A stretch of 64,000 bases of DNA from NCEH01 sp002257205 (GTDB lineage Bacteria; Pseudomonadota; Alphaproteobacteria; Rhizobiales; Xanthobacteraceae): NCBI RefSeq assembly GCF_043195105.1, contig NZ_JBAFWO010000015.1; one strand, given 5' to 3'. How positions within the stretch are numbered: position 1 is the stretch's first letter; every line of letters starts with the position of its first letter. The notes beneath the pieces are model-generated. The model searched no databases and was not told where the DNA came from. It saw only the letters and a program-made list of their open reading frames with translations. Below are positions 14,391 to 22,359 of the stretch, piece by piece. Both the position numbers and the translations under genes were made by a program.

Positions 14391-15040
14391 CGGTCATCCT
14401 CCACCAGATGCCGCGCGCCGGCGCGGAAATAATCATAGCCCGTATAGAGGGTGAGGACGGCGGAGATCCACAGCAGGCTCAGGCCAACAAATGTGACGCC
14501 GGGAATCACCAGGTCGCCGGCCGGACCCGCGAGCAGGAAGGCCACCGCCACCAGTTGCAACGTGGTCTTCCATTTGGCGAGCCGCGAGACCGGAACGCTC
14601 ACATGCAGCTCGGCCAGGAATTCGCGCAGGCCGCTCACCAGGATTTCCCGGCACAGGATCACGATCGCCGCCCAGAGCGACCAGCCGCGGATGGTGCCGT
14701 CGGACGCGAGCACCAGCAGGCATATGGACACCAAGAGCTTATCGGCGATGGGATCGAGCATCCGGCCGATGGCCGATTGCTGGGACCAGGCGCGGGCGAG
14801 ATAGCCGTCGAAGAAATCGGTCACGGCGGCGGCGATGAACAGGCCCAGCGCCACCCAGCGCAGCCAGATGCCGCCGTGCAGGATGTCGGACCAGAACATG
14901 CAGGCCGCAACCAGGGGCACCGCCGCGCACCGGGAATAGGTGAGAATATTCGGCAGCGACAGGACAAGCCCGCGCTCCTTGCTGGTGCGGGGCCGCGCGC
15001 TGGGTCTGGTTTGGGCCTCGGCCATGTTGATGCGGCTCAT
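14387..15040 (-). CDS. pgsA: CDP-diacylglycerol-glycerol-3-phosphate 3-phosphatidyltransferase
   Basis: An integral membrane enzyme (about 217 residues from the chosen start) that commits CDP-diacylglycerol to phosphatidylglycerol. The CDP-alcohol phosphotransferase signature is visible in FFDGYLARAWSQQSAIGRML followed by DPIADK, with the metal-binding Asp residues, and LPNILTYSR marks the start of the conserved domain. Several hydrophobic helices follow. The longest open frame begins inside uvrC, so an internal start (MSRINMAEA, 15040) is used; a Met at 15025 is equally possible and neither has a strong ribosome binding site. It lies 73 bp after uvrC and overlaps moaD by 4 bases. Confidence 0.9.
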   Translation of the reverse strand: MSRINMAEAQTRPSARPRTSKERGLVLSLPNILTYSRCAAVPLVAACMFWSDILHGGIWLRWVALGLFIAAAVTDFFDGYLARAWSQQSAIGRMLDPIADKLLVSICLLVLASDGTIRGWSLWAAIVILCREILVSGLREFLAELHVSVPVSRLAKWKTTLQLVAVAFLLAGPAGDLVIPGVTFVGLSLLWISAVLTLYTGYDYFRAGARHLVEDDR

Positions 15041-15113
15041 TCTTGGTTCGGGTTGCTGGCACCATGCCCCGGAATGCAGGCGGGGTCGAGGCGGGTGTCC
15101 ACGCCGGCGCGTG

Positions 15114-17216
15114 TCAGCGTCCCGGCTGGCTATGGAAATAGCCATATATGGCCTGCGCGGTCGAGGCGTTGATGCCCGGCACCTGCTCAAGATCCGCGAG
15201 CGAAGCCTGCTCGATGGCCTTCAGCGTTCCGAAATGCCGCAGCAAGGCGCGTTTGCGCGTGGGACCCACGCCGGGAATGGCCTGTAGGCCGGCGTCCGTA
15301 ATGTCTTTCTTGCGGCGCGCGCGATGCGAGCCGATGGCGAAGCGATGGGCTTCATCGCGCAGGCGCTGGACGAAATAGAGCACCGGGTCACGCGGCTCCA
15401 GGCGGAACGGCTGGCGGCCGGGGATGAAGAATTGCTCGCGCCCCGCTTCCCGGTCGAGCCCCTTGGCGATGCCCACCAGGGGCACGTCGGTGATGCCGAG
15501 TTCCTCGAGAATCGCACGCGCGGCATTGAGCTGGCCAAGGCCACCGTCGATGAACACGAGGTCCGGCCAGGGGGAGGTGGCATCCGCCTCGTCCGGCACC
15601 GCGGGCGCGGGATCTTCCAGGGCATCGGCCAGGACGGCGCCGGGCGCCGCCTCTTCATCGGCGAGAGGCGCGTCGGCGGCAGGCGCGTGCGCGTGTTCCT
15701 CTACGGTGGGCGCGGCGCCGCGCGGCGCTTCCTTCACCAGGCGGGCGAACCGGCGGCGCAGCACCTCGCGCATCATGCCGAAATCATCGCCCGGCGTGAT
15801 GTCCGTCGATTTGATGTTGAACTTGCGATACTGGCTTTTGCGGAAGCCTTCCGGCCCCGCCACGATCATGCCGCCCACCGCATTGGTGCCCATGATGTGG
15901 GAATTGTCATAGACCTCGATGCGCTGGGGCGGCCCCTTGAGGGCGAACGCTTCCTGCACGCCCTCCAGCAATTTCGCCTGGGTCGCGGTCTCGGCCAGCT
16001 TGCGGCCCAGCGCCTCGCGCGCGTTCTGCAAGGCGTGGCTGACCAGATCCAGCTTCTCGCCCCGGCGGGGCGTGGCGATCTCGACCTTGGAGCCGGTCTT
16101 CTCGCTCAGCGCCTCGGCGATCAGCGCCTGTTCCTCCACTTCGTGGCTGAGCAGGATCAGGCGCGGGCAGGGCTTGTCCTCGTAGAATTGGGCGATGAAG
16201 GCGCCGAGCACCTCGCGTTCGTCCAGCGATTTGTCGGCGCGCGGATAATAGGCGCGGTTGCCCCAGTTCTGGCCGGTGCGGAAGAAGAACACTTCGATAC
16301 AGGTGGCGCCGCCCTGCTGATAGCAGGCGAACACGTCCGCCTCTTCCACCGAGCGCGGATTGATGCCCTGGCTGCCCTGGACGGCGGACAGCGCGGCGAG
16401 GCGATCGCGCAGGCGCCCCGCGCGCTCGAATTCCAGGGCCTCGGAGGCCGCCTCCATCTCGCGCGCCAGCTCTTCCTTCACCGCCCGCGACCGTCCGGTG
16501 AGAAAAGCCCGCGCCTCGCGTACCAGCTCTGCGTAATCTGCATGGCTTACTTCGCCGGTGCAGGGGCCGGAGCAGCGCTTGATCTGGAACAGCAGGCAGG
16601 GGCGGGTGCGATTCTCGTAATAGCTGTCCGAGCAGGAGCGCAGCAGGAACGCCCGCTGCAGGGCGTTGATGGTGCGATCCACCGCCCAGACGCTGGCGAA
16701 CGGGCCGTAATAATGCCCCGGCCGGCTGCGCGCGCCGCGATGCTTGAGGATCTGCGGGGCCGGATGATCCGCCGTGATGAGAATGTAGGGAAAGGATTTG
16801 TCGTCCCGCAGCAGCACGTTGAAGCGCGGCTTCAGCTGCTTGACGAGGTTCGCTTCCAGCAGAAGCGCTTCGGATTCGGTGCGGGTGGAGACGAATTCCA
16901 TGGAAACCGTCGCCGCGATCATGCGGGCGATTCGGTTGGTGTGGCCGACCAGGCGGGTATAGCTGAGCACCCGCTTCTTGATGCTCTTGGCCTTGCCCAC
17001 ATAGAGCACCGTGCCGTCCGCCGCGATCATGCGGTAGACGCCGGGCCCGGAGGGCGCGTGCTTCACCGCGCGCGCGATCGCCTCCCGCCCGGTGGCGAGG
17101 GTGCCGGGGGCAACCTCGCCTTCGGCTTGGGTCTCCAGCACCAGCGCGGCTTCCTCGTCGGTGTCCTGGGGGTCGAAGCTATCGTCGGGCTGGTCGAGGG
17201 GCGGGCGGGCGATCAT
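15114..17216 (-). CDS. uvrC: Excinuclease ABC subunit C
   Basis: A 700-residue UvrC, which makes both incisions in nucleotide excision repair. Order of parts: GIY-YIG nuclease domain (GPGVYRMIAADGTVLYVGKAKSIKKR, about 55-85), Cys-rich UvrC segment (FQIKRCSGPCTGEVS), UvrB-interacting UVR helices (EMEAASEALEFERAGRLRDRL), RNase H-like 3' nuclease domain (VYDNSHIMGTNAVGGMIV and DLVFIDGGLGQLNAA), and tandem helix-hairpin-helix motifs at the end (IPGVGPTRKRALLRHF and VPGINASTAQAIYGYF). A low-complexity Ala/Pro/Glu insert of about 50 residues interrupts the nuclease domain near residue 510-560. First gene of the operon with pgsA, moaD and moaE. Confidence 0.98.
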   Translation of the reverse strand: MIARPPLDQPDDSFDPQDTDEEAALVLETQAEGEVAPGTLATGREAIARAVKHAPSGPGVYRMIAADGTVLYVGKAKSIKKRVLSYTRLVGHTNRIARMIAATVSMEFVSTRTESEALLLEANLVKQLKPRFNVLLRDDKSFPYILITADHPAPQILKHRGARSRPGHYYGPFASVWAVDRTINALQRAFLLRSCSDSYYENRTRPCLLFQIKRCSGPCTGEVSHADYAELVREARAFLTGRSRAVKEELAREMEAASEALEFERAGRLRDRLAALSAVQGSQGINPRSVEEADVFACYQQGGATCIEVFFFRTGQNWGNRAYYPRADKSLDEREVLGAFIAQFYEDKPCPRLILLSHEVEEQALIAEALSEKTGSKVEIATPRRGEKLDLVSHALQNAREALGRKLAETATQAKLLEGVQEAFALKGPPQRIEVYDNSHIMGTNAVGGMIVAGPEGFRKSQYRKFNIKSTDITPGDDFGMMREVLRRRFARLVKEAPRGAAPTVEEHAHAPAADAPLADEEAAPGAVLADALEDPAPAVPDEADATSPWPDLVFIDGGLGQLNAARAILEELGITDVPLVGIAKGLDREAGREQFFIPGRQPFRLEPRDPVLYFVQRLRDEAHRFAIGSHRARRKKDITDAGLQAIPGVGPTRKRALLRHFGTLKAIEQASLADLEQVPGINASTAQAIYGYFHSQPGR

Positions 17217-17408
17217 GGCTGCAAGGTAGGGATAAGCCGCCGCCAGGGCCAGGGGGGCGAGCGCGGGGCACCGGATTTACCCTTTGTTTACCCTGACTTT
17301 GTAATGCCTGAGGCCAAGCGGGGTGTTGGCCAGACTTCCTTTGCCATTTCCGACTTATGCCTTTTGCGGGATCCGGCTGCGGCGGGTTTATCGGCAGGAG
17401 GATGGAGG

Positions 17409-18017
17409 ATGAGCAGAGGTTGGTTGGCCATCGCCGCCACATGCATCAGCCTGGCGGCGCCAGCCAGCGCCGCCGACATGGCGCAATATGGCAATTATGG
17501 CTCTGCGGCTCCGGCCGGGCCGTTTTCCTGGACCGGCTTCTATCTTGGCGCCAACGCCGGTTACGGATGGGGAACGGCCGCGTCCGAGAGCCCGGGCGGT
17601 TTCATCGGCGGGTTGCAGGGCGGATATAATGTCCAATTCGCCGGTTCGCCGCTCGTTGCCGGCCTTGAGGCCGATTTCGACTGGTCCGGCATCAGCGCGG
17701 GCGCATTCAATGTCGATTACCTTGGAACCGTAAGGGCCCGACTGGGTTTCGCTTTTGACCGGGTGATGGCCTACGCGACAGCGGGCTTCGCCTATGGCCA
17801 GGGGCAGTTTGAGGTCGCGGGGCTGAGTAATTCTCAGTCACATTCTGGCTGGACGATCGGAGCGGGCGCAGAATTTGCCCTCGATCGCAACTGGAGTGCC
17901 CGTGCGGAATATCTTTACGTCGATCTTGGTAGTTCTACTTACTCGTCATTGATCGGACCGGCCTCGGTCGGGTACGACGGTAATGTTCTGCGTGCAGGCG
18001 TGAACTATCGTTTCTAA
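17409..18017 (+). CDS. Outer membrane beta-barrel protein, Omp25/Omp31-like, copy 1
   Basis: A 202-residue porin-family protein: signal peptide MSRGWLAIAATCISLAAPASA, then alternating strands of an eight-stranded barrel. Family landmarks are FSWTGFYLGANAGYGWG, GGYNVQF, VRARLGFAFDRVMAYATAGFAYG, WTIGAGAEFALDRNWSARAEYLYVD and the C-terminal VNYRF ending in Phe, the signal for the barrel-assembly machine. The start at 17409 has AGGAG 8 bases upstream; a very long upstream extension of the frame is a shadow antisense to uvrC. First of three related genes in a row. Role: envelope structure or passive permeability; no specific substrate can be named. Confidence 0.88.
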   Translation: MSRGWLAIAATCISLAAPASAADMAQYGNYGSAAPAGPFSWTGFYLGANAGYGWGTAASESPGGFIGGLQGGYNVQFAGSPLVAGLEADFDWSGISAGAFNVDYLGTVRARLGFAFDRVMAYATAGFAYGQGQFEVAGLSNSQSHSGWTIGAGAEFALDRNWSARAEYLYVDLGSSTYSSLIGPASVGYDGNVLRAGVNYRF

Positions 18018-18223
18018 AATCTTAAGCTGGGAAATTAGAACCGTATTGGCCGGAAGCTTGGGTTTGCTACCCCTTGATTGCCAATTGTGTTCTGATGTAG
18101 TCTCCTGGTCACAATGTCGCCCTGTTTTCTTGGGGCGGTGTTGCTCCAGGGTGACAGACGGGACGGTGGACTCGCTGTAAGGTCCGCTCATTCTGGTTTC
18201 GCATCGTAATGAAGGGTGTAACA

Positions 18224-18922
18224 ATGTTGAAGCGCGCTCTCGCCGGGGTCTCTGCCCTGGCCCTCCTCGGCGGCGCCGCCTCTGCGGCCGACCTCGCCAC
18301 CAAGTATCCCGTCAAGGCCGTGGCCGTCGTCCCGGTCTTCTCCTGGACCGGCTTCTACCTCGGCGGCAACGTCGGCTGGGGCTGGGCGAGCAATTCGTTC
18401 AACGTCTCGCCGTTCTATGGCGCGCCGTATTCCAACTACAGCGCTGGCGATGCCAACGGCTTCCTCGGTGGTGGTCAGATCGGCTACAACTACCAGTTCG
18501 CCAACAACATCGTTCTCGGTGTTGAGGCCGACGCCCAGTGGGGTTCGATCTCCAACAGCAGCCTCATCCTGAGCGGTCCGTTCATCGGCGCGAATGTTGA
18601 GCCCGAAATCAAGACCTTCGGCACCATCCGCGCTCGCGCCGGTTATGCCATGGATCGTTGGCTGCCCTACATCACCGGTGGTGCTGCTTGGGAGCGCGTG
18701 AGCTTCGGCAACTTCTACGGCGTCGACACCTCCACCACCAATTGGGGCTGGACCATCGGCGGCGGCGTGGAATACGCCTTCACCAACAACATCACGGCCA
18801 AGGTCGAATACCTGTATGCCAACTTCCAGGGCAACACGTATTCCATCCCCTCGACCCTCGGTTCGATCAACACCGACCTCGACGTGAACACCGTCCGTCT
18901 CGGCGTGAACTACAAGTTCTGA
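18224..18922 (+). CDS. Outer membrane beta-barrel protein, Omp25/Omp31-like, copy 2
   Basis: A 232-residue protein with signal peptide MLKRALAGVSALALLGGAASA, then the same barrel pattern as its neighbours: FSWTGFYLGGNVGWGWA, GGGQIGYNYQFANNIVLGVEADAQWG, IRARAGYAMDRWLPYITGGAAW, WTIGGGVEYAFTNNITAKVEYLYANF and terminal VNYKF. GAAGGGTG precedes the start by about 7 bases. Codons are strikingly uniform and C-ending (AACAAC, GGCTTC, TACAAC), suggesting strong expression. It has its own terminator. This is probably the major outer membrane protein of the trio; that ranking is inference. Confidence 0.88.
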   Translation: MLKRALAGVSALALLGGAASAADLATKYPVKAVAVVPVFSWTGFYLGGNVGWGWASNSFNVSPFYGAPYSNYSAGDANGFLGGGQIGYNYQFANNIVLGVEADAQWGSISNSSLILSGPFIGANVEPEIKTFGTIRARAGYAMDRWLPYITGGAAWERVSFGNFYGVDTSTTNWGWTIGGGVEYAFTNNITAKVEYLYANFQGNTYSIPSTLGSINTDLDVNTVRLGVNYKF

Positions 18923-18949
18923 TCGCTGATTGGTTTCGGCTGATTTTAG

Positions 18950-18977
18950 ACCCCGGGCGCGAGCCCGGGGTTTTCTT
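18950..18977 (+). terminator. Rho-independent terminator after porin copy 2
   Basis: ACCCCGGGC and GCCCGGGGT form a 9-bp stem with a GCGA loop, followed by TTTCTTT. Confidence 0.9.
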
Positions 18978-19097
18978 TATGTGGACGGAGGTAATTTAAT
19001 GCCGTCCGAGGATGCGCGGCGCCACGGAGAGACCCTCTCCCTGCCACGGCTTCGCCTTCCACGCGCCATCTCCGGGCCGGCCTCAAGGCGGATGCTC

Positions 19098-19122
19098 CAC
19101 CTCGACGGTAAGTGTCGAGGTG
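19098..19122 (+). promoter_or_regulatory. Hairpin covering the ribosome binding site of porin copy 3
   Basis: CACCTCGAC and GTCGAGGTG are perfect 9-bp arms with a 7-base loop. The 3' arm contains GAGGTG, the only Shine-Dalgarno-like stretch before the ATG at 19129 (8-base spacing), so in the folded RNA the ribosome site is paired. This is a candidate translational switch such as an RNA thermometer or small-RNA target. The pairing is seen directly; regulation is inferred. Confidence 0.5.
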
Positions 19123-19128
19123 CGTTTT

Positions 19129-19764
19129 ATGAAAAGGCTTCTTCTGTCTGGTGCGCTGCTGAGCACTCTGCTCGCAGCTCCCGCCATGGCGGCTGATCTG
19201 AGCAGGCCCGCCCCCGCGCGGGCCCCGGTGATTTCGGCGCCGCCCGTGTTTTCCTGGACCGGCTTCTATATCGGCGGCAATGCCGGCTACAGCTGGGGCT
19301 CGGGCAAGGATGCGGCCGATTTCTATGGGCTCAATCCCTCCGGCTGGTCCGCAGGCGGGCAGGTCGGCTATAATTACCAATTCGTGAACAATGTTCTGGT
19401 GGGCGTGGAGGCCGACCTTCAGGGCGGCGACATCTCCAGCGGCGCCTATGGTCTCTCCAGCAAGCTGGATTATTTTGGCACCGTGCGCGCGCGCCTGGGC
19501 TATGCCTTCGACCGCGTGCTGCCCTATGTCACCGGCGGCCTCGCCTATGGCAAGAACACCATCACCGATTTCGGCTTCAGCGATTCCAACACCCATGTGG
19601 GCTGGGCCGTCGGCGGCGGCCTGGAATATGCGCTGACCAACAATTGGACCGCCCGCGCCGAGTATCTCTATACCGACCTCGGTTCGAAGACTTATGACAA
19701 TATCGGCGCCGATGCTGGGGTGACCTCCAGCACCACCCGCCTGGGCGTGAATTATAAGTTCTAA
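19129..19764 (+). CDS. Outer membrane beta-barrel protein, Omp25/Omp31-like, copy 3
   Basis: A 211-residue porin-family protein with signal peptide MKRLLLSGALLSTLLAAPAMA and strands FSWTGFYIGGNAGYSWG, GGQVGYNYQFVNNVLVGVEADLQGG, VRARLGYAFDRVLPYVTGGLAYG, WAVGGGLEYALTNNWTARAEYLYTD and terminal VNYKF. The frame is open further upstream, but the start is fixed at 19129 because it begins the signal peptide. A hairpin covers its ribosome binding site. It is followed by a strong terminator. Confidence 0.88.
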   Translation: MKRLLLSGALLSTLLAAPAMAADLSRPAPARAPVISAPPVFSWTGFYIGGNAGYSWGSGKDAADFYGLNPSGWSAGGQVGYNYQFVNNVLVGVEADLQGGDISSGAYGLSSKLDYFGTVRARLGYAFDRVLPYVTGGLAYGKNTITDFGFSDSNTHVGWAVGGGLEYALTNNWTARAEYLYTDLGSKTYDNIGADAGVTSSTTRLGVNYKF

Positions 19765-19787
19765 ACCTTCGCAAAAGCCGTATCGAC

Positions 19788-19819
19788 AAGGGGATGCGCC
19801 ACCGCGCATCCCCTTTTTT
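19788..19819 (+). terminator. Rho-independent terminator after porin copy 3
   Basis: GGGGATGCGC and GCGCATCCCC form a 10-bp stem with a CACC loop, followed by six T residues. Confidence 0.92.
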
Positions 19820-20015
19820 GTGGGCTGGGCGCGGCAGCGGCCGCCGCGGGGAAGCATCGCATTACCGCGGCGGAATTTGCCGCATTGCAGCATGTCCGGT
19901 AATACGCCGACGCAATTCTTGAACGTCGCAAGGGGGCTAACGGACCCACGCGGCTCGCGTCCGGCGCACCTCCCGTGATAGGAGCCGGACGAAGCGACAA
20001 AGAAAGAGGCCTCTC

Positions 20016-21008
20016 ATGGCTCAGGACAGAGCATCACTGGGGCAGCGCCGCATCCGCGTTGGCGTTACCGGCATCGGCATCATGGGGTCCAACCATGCCC
20101 GCGTGCTGTCCCAATTGCCGGGCGCCGAACTGGTGGCCATCGCCGATCCCGACGCCGGACAGGCGGGCCGGGTCGCCGGCTTCCTCGGCTGCCAGGCGGT
20201 GGCGGATCATCATGCGCTGCTGGAACTGGGCCTCGACGCCATCATCGTCGCCGCGCCGACCCATCTGCATCACCCGATCGCGCTGGACATCATCAATGCC
20301 GGCACCTCGGTGCTGGTGGAAAAGCCGGTTGCTTCCACCGCCGAGCAGGGCCGCGAGATCATCGCCGCCGCCAAGGCGCGGGGCGTGACGCTGATGGTCG
20401 GCCATGTGGAGCGCTTCAATCCCGCCGTGCAGACGGTGAAGGAAGCGATCCGCGGCGAGGACCTGCTCTCCATCGCCATCACCCGCGTCGGCCCGTTCCC
20501 GCCGCGTATGTCGAATGTGGGCGTGGTCATTGACCTTGCGGTGCACGACATCGATCTGATTCGCTGGTTCACCGAATCCGACATCGTCGAATTGCAGCCG
20601 CAGACCTCCAGCGCCATGGCCGAGCGCGAGGATATCGCGCTGCTGCAATTCCGCACCGCCTCGGGCGTGCTGGCGCACATCAACACCAATTGGCTGACGC
20701 CCTTCAAGGCGCGCACGGTGCATGTGGCGACCCGCAAGAAATATGTGATCGGCGATCTGCTGACCCGCCAGGTCACCGAATGCTTCGACTATCGGCCGGA
20801 CGGCGCCTATTCCATGCGCCACCTGCCGGTGGCCTATTCCGAGCCGCTGCGCACGGAACTGGAGAATTTCCTCCAGGCGGTGCGCACCGGCAATCCGCCG
20901 CCGGTCACCGGCGAAGAAGGTGTCGCGAGCCTGGAAATCGCCATCGCCTGCCTCAGCGAGCGCGCGGAAGCGAAGGCGCGCACGGCCCGCCTTCGAGCCG
21001 CAGGCTGA
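20016..21008 (+). CDS. gnnA: Gfo/Idh/MocA sugar-nucleotide 3-dehydrogenase, probable UDP-GlcNAc oxidase GnnA
   Basis: A 330-residue NAD-dependent oxidoreductase. The Rossmann fold starts at VGVTGIGIMGSNHARVL (residues 16-32); the family motif EKPVAS (Glu-Lys-Pro, about 106-111) carries the catalytic Lys, and VIDLAVHDIDLIRWF is the substrate-domain helix with the conserved HD. It is followed after 23 bp by a DegT-type aminotransferase. In Acidithiobacillus, GnnA oxidises the 3-hydroxyl of UDP-GlcNAc and GnnB transaminates it, giving the diamino sugar used in amide-linked lipid A, also found in several Hyphomicrobiales. The pairing supports this role; WlbA/WbpB-type O-antigen dehydrogenases acting on UDP-GlcNAc uronate are the main alternative. 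Confidence 0.75.
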   Translation: MAQDRASLGQRRIRVGVTGIGIMGSNHARVLSQLPGAELVAIADPDAGQAGRVAGFLGCQAVADHHALLELGLDAIIVAAPTHLHHPIALDIINAGTSVLVEKPVASTAEQGREIIAAAKARGVTLMVGHVERFNPAVQTVKEAIRGEDLLSIAITRVGPFPPRMSNVGVVIDLAVHDIDLIRWFTESDIVELQPQTSSAMAEREDIALLQFRTASGVLAHINTNWLTPFKARTVHVATRKKYVIGDLLTRQVTECFDYRPDGAYSMRHLPVAYSEPLRTELENFLQAVRTGNPPPVTGEEGVASLEIAIACLSERAEAKARTARLRAAG

Positions 21009-21031
21009 ATGGCCCCTTTCAAGGACTTATC

Positions 21032-22186
21032 ATGACGTCTCACGTGAAGGCTCAGATGGCACCGATTCCCTTCATCGACCTCGCCGCCCAGCGCCAGCGC
21101 ATCGGCGCACAGATCGATCAGGCCGTGCAGGGCGTGCTGAATTCCTGCCGCTTCATCAATGGCCCGGAAGTGGCGCTGCTGGAGGAGCGGCTTGCCGCGT
21201 TCGCCGGCTCGAAATATGCCGTGGCCTGTTCCAGCGGCACGGATGCGCTGGCGCTGCTGCTGATGGCGTGGGACGTGAAGGCGGGCGATGCCGTGTTCTG
21301 CCCCGCCTTCACCTTCTGTGCCACAGCCGAGGTGGTGCCGTGGGTCGGCGCGACGCCGGTGTTCGTGGATGTGAAGGAAGACACCTTCAACATGGACCCG
21401 GAGAGCCTGGAACTGGCAATTGATGTCGCCAAGGACCATGGGCTGATCCCCAAGGTGGTGATTCCGGTGGATCTGTTCGGCCAGCCGGCCGATTATGATG
21501 CGCTGCTGCCGATCGCCGAGCGGCACGGGCTGAAGGTGCTGGCGGATACCGCCCAGGGCTTCGGCGGCACCTGGAACAACAAGCGCACCGGCAGCATCGG
21601 CGACGCCGCCGCGACCTCCTTCTTCCCGGCCAAGCCGCTCGGCTGCTATGGCGACGGCGGCGCCATCTTCACCGATGACGCGGAGCTCGTCACCGTGCTC
21701 AAGAGCGTGCGCGAGCACGGGCAGGGCGTGGACAAGTACCAGAACGTGCGCATCGGCATGACCGCGCGGCTCGACACCATCCAAGCGGCGGTGCTGCTGG
21801 AGAAGCTCGCCATCTTCGAAGAGGAGATCGCCGCCCGCGAGAAGGTGGCCGCGCGCTACAATGCTGCGCTGGCCGATGTGGCGGTGGTGCCCTTCGTCGA
21901 TCCGCGCGCGACCTCGGTGTGGGCGCAATATACCATTCGCCTCGCTCCGGGCCGCCGCGATGCGCTGGCCGAAGCCCTGAAGGCGGAAGGCATCCCCACC
22001 GCCGTCTATTATCGCATCCCCATGCATCTCCAGCCGGCCTATGGCGCCTATCCGGCGGCGGGCGCGATCCTGCCGGTGGCCGAGACCTTGTGCGAGGAGG
22101 TCATCAGCCTGCCGATGCACGCCTATCTCGACGCGGCGACGCAGGACCGCATCATCGCCGCCGTGCGGCGCGCGCTCGCCGAATAA
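21032..22186 (+). CDS. gnnB: DegT/DnrJ/EryC1/StrS aminotransferase, probable GnnB
   Basis: A 384-residue fold-type I PLP aminotransferase acting on keto sugar nucleotides. Landmarks are FINGPEVALLEERLAAF, CSSGTDALALLLMA (PLP phosphate site), VIPVDLFGQPADYDAL, ADTAQGFGG (PLP-binding Asp171) and TSFFPAKPLGCYGDGGA with the PLP Lys201. The ATG at 21032 is set by AAGGA six bases upstream; a longer frame would overlap the dehydrogenase gene. With the upstream oxidoreductase it would convert a 3-keto UDP-GlcNAc into the 3-amino product. Related WbpE/WlbC enzymes use uronate substrates, so the precise substrate is inferred from the pairing and envelope-gene context. Confidence 0.78.
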   Translation: MTSHVKAQMAPIPFIDLAAQRQRIGAQIDQAVQGVLNSCRFINGPEVALLEERLAAFAGSKYAVACSSGTDALALLLMAWDVKAGDAVFCPAFTFCATAEVVPWVGATPVFVDVKEDTFNMDPESLELAIDVAKDHGLIPKVVIPVDLFGQPADYDALLPIAERHGLKVLADTAQGFGGTWNNKRTGSIGDAAATSFFPAKPLGCYGDGGAIFTDDAELVTVLKSVREHGQGVDKYQNVRIGMTARLDTIQAAVLLEKLAIFEEEIAAREKVAARYNAALADVAVVPFVDPRATSVWAQYTIRLAPGRRDALAEALKAEGIPTAVYYRIPMHLQPAYGAYPAAGAILPVAETLCEEVISLPMHAYLDAATQDRIIAAVRRALAE

Positions 22187-22359
22187 AGCGCGCGCGCCGA
22201 ATGGCGGGCCACCATAGGCGCCGGGTCCTGTGGCGCTGAAACGGAGCCTGTGGGCGGGCGGCGGCTTTCGCTTATGCTGCGCGGGCGATTCGACGCGACG
22301 GGTGCAGGCCCGTCGCGTGCGCACGCAGCCATTGTCCGCCTGTCACGAAAAGCCGGTTC

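Noticed and set aside
15324..17408. Upstream extension of the first porin frame by almost 700 codons
   Set aside because: The extension is antisense to uvrC; the porin has a signal peptide and ribosome site at 17409.
21041..21048. CACGTGAA within the start of gnnB, resembling part of parS
   Set aside because: Only the core matches; the left arm (TGTTT) and the right end (ACA) are absent.
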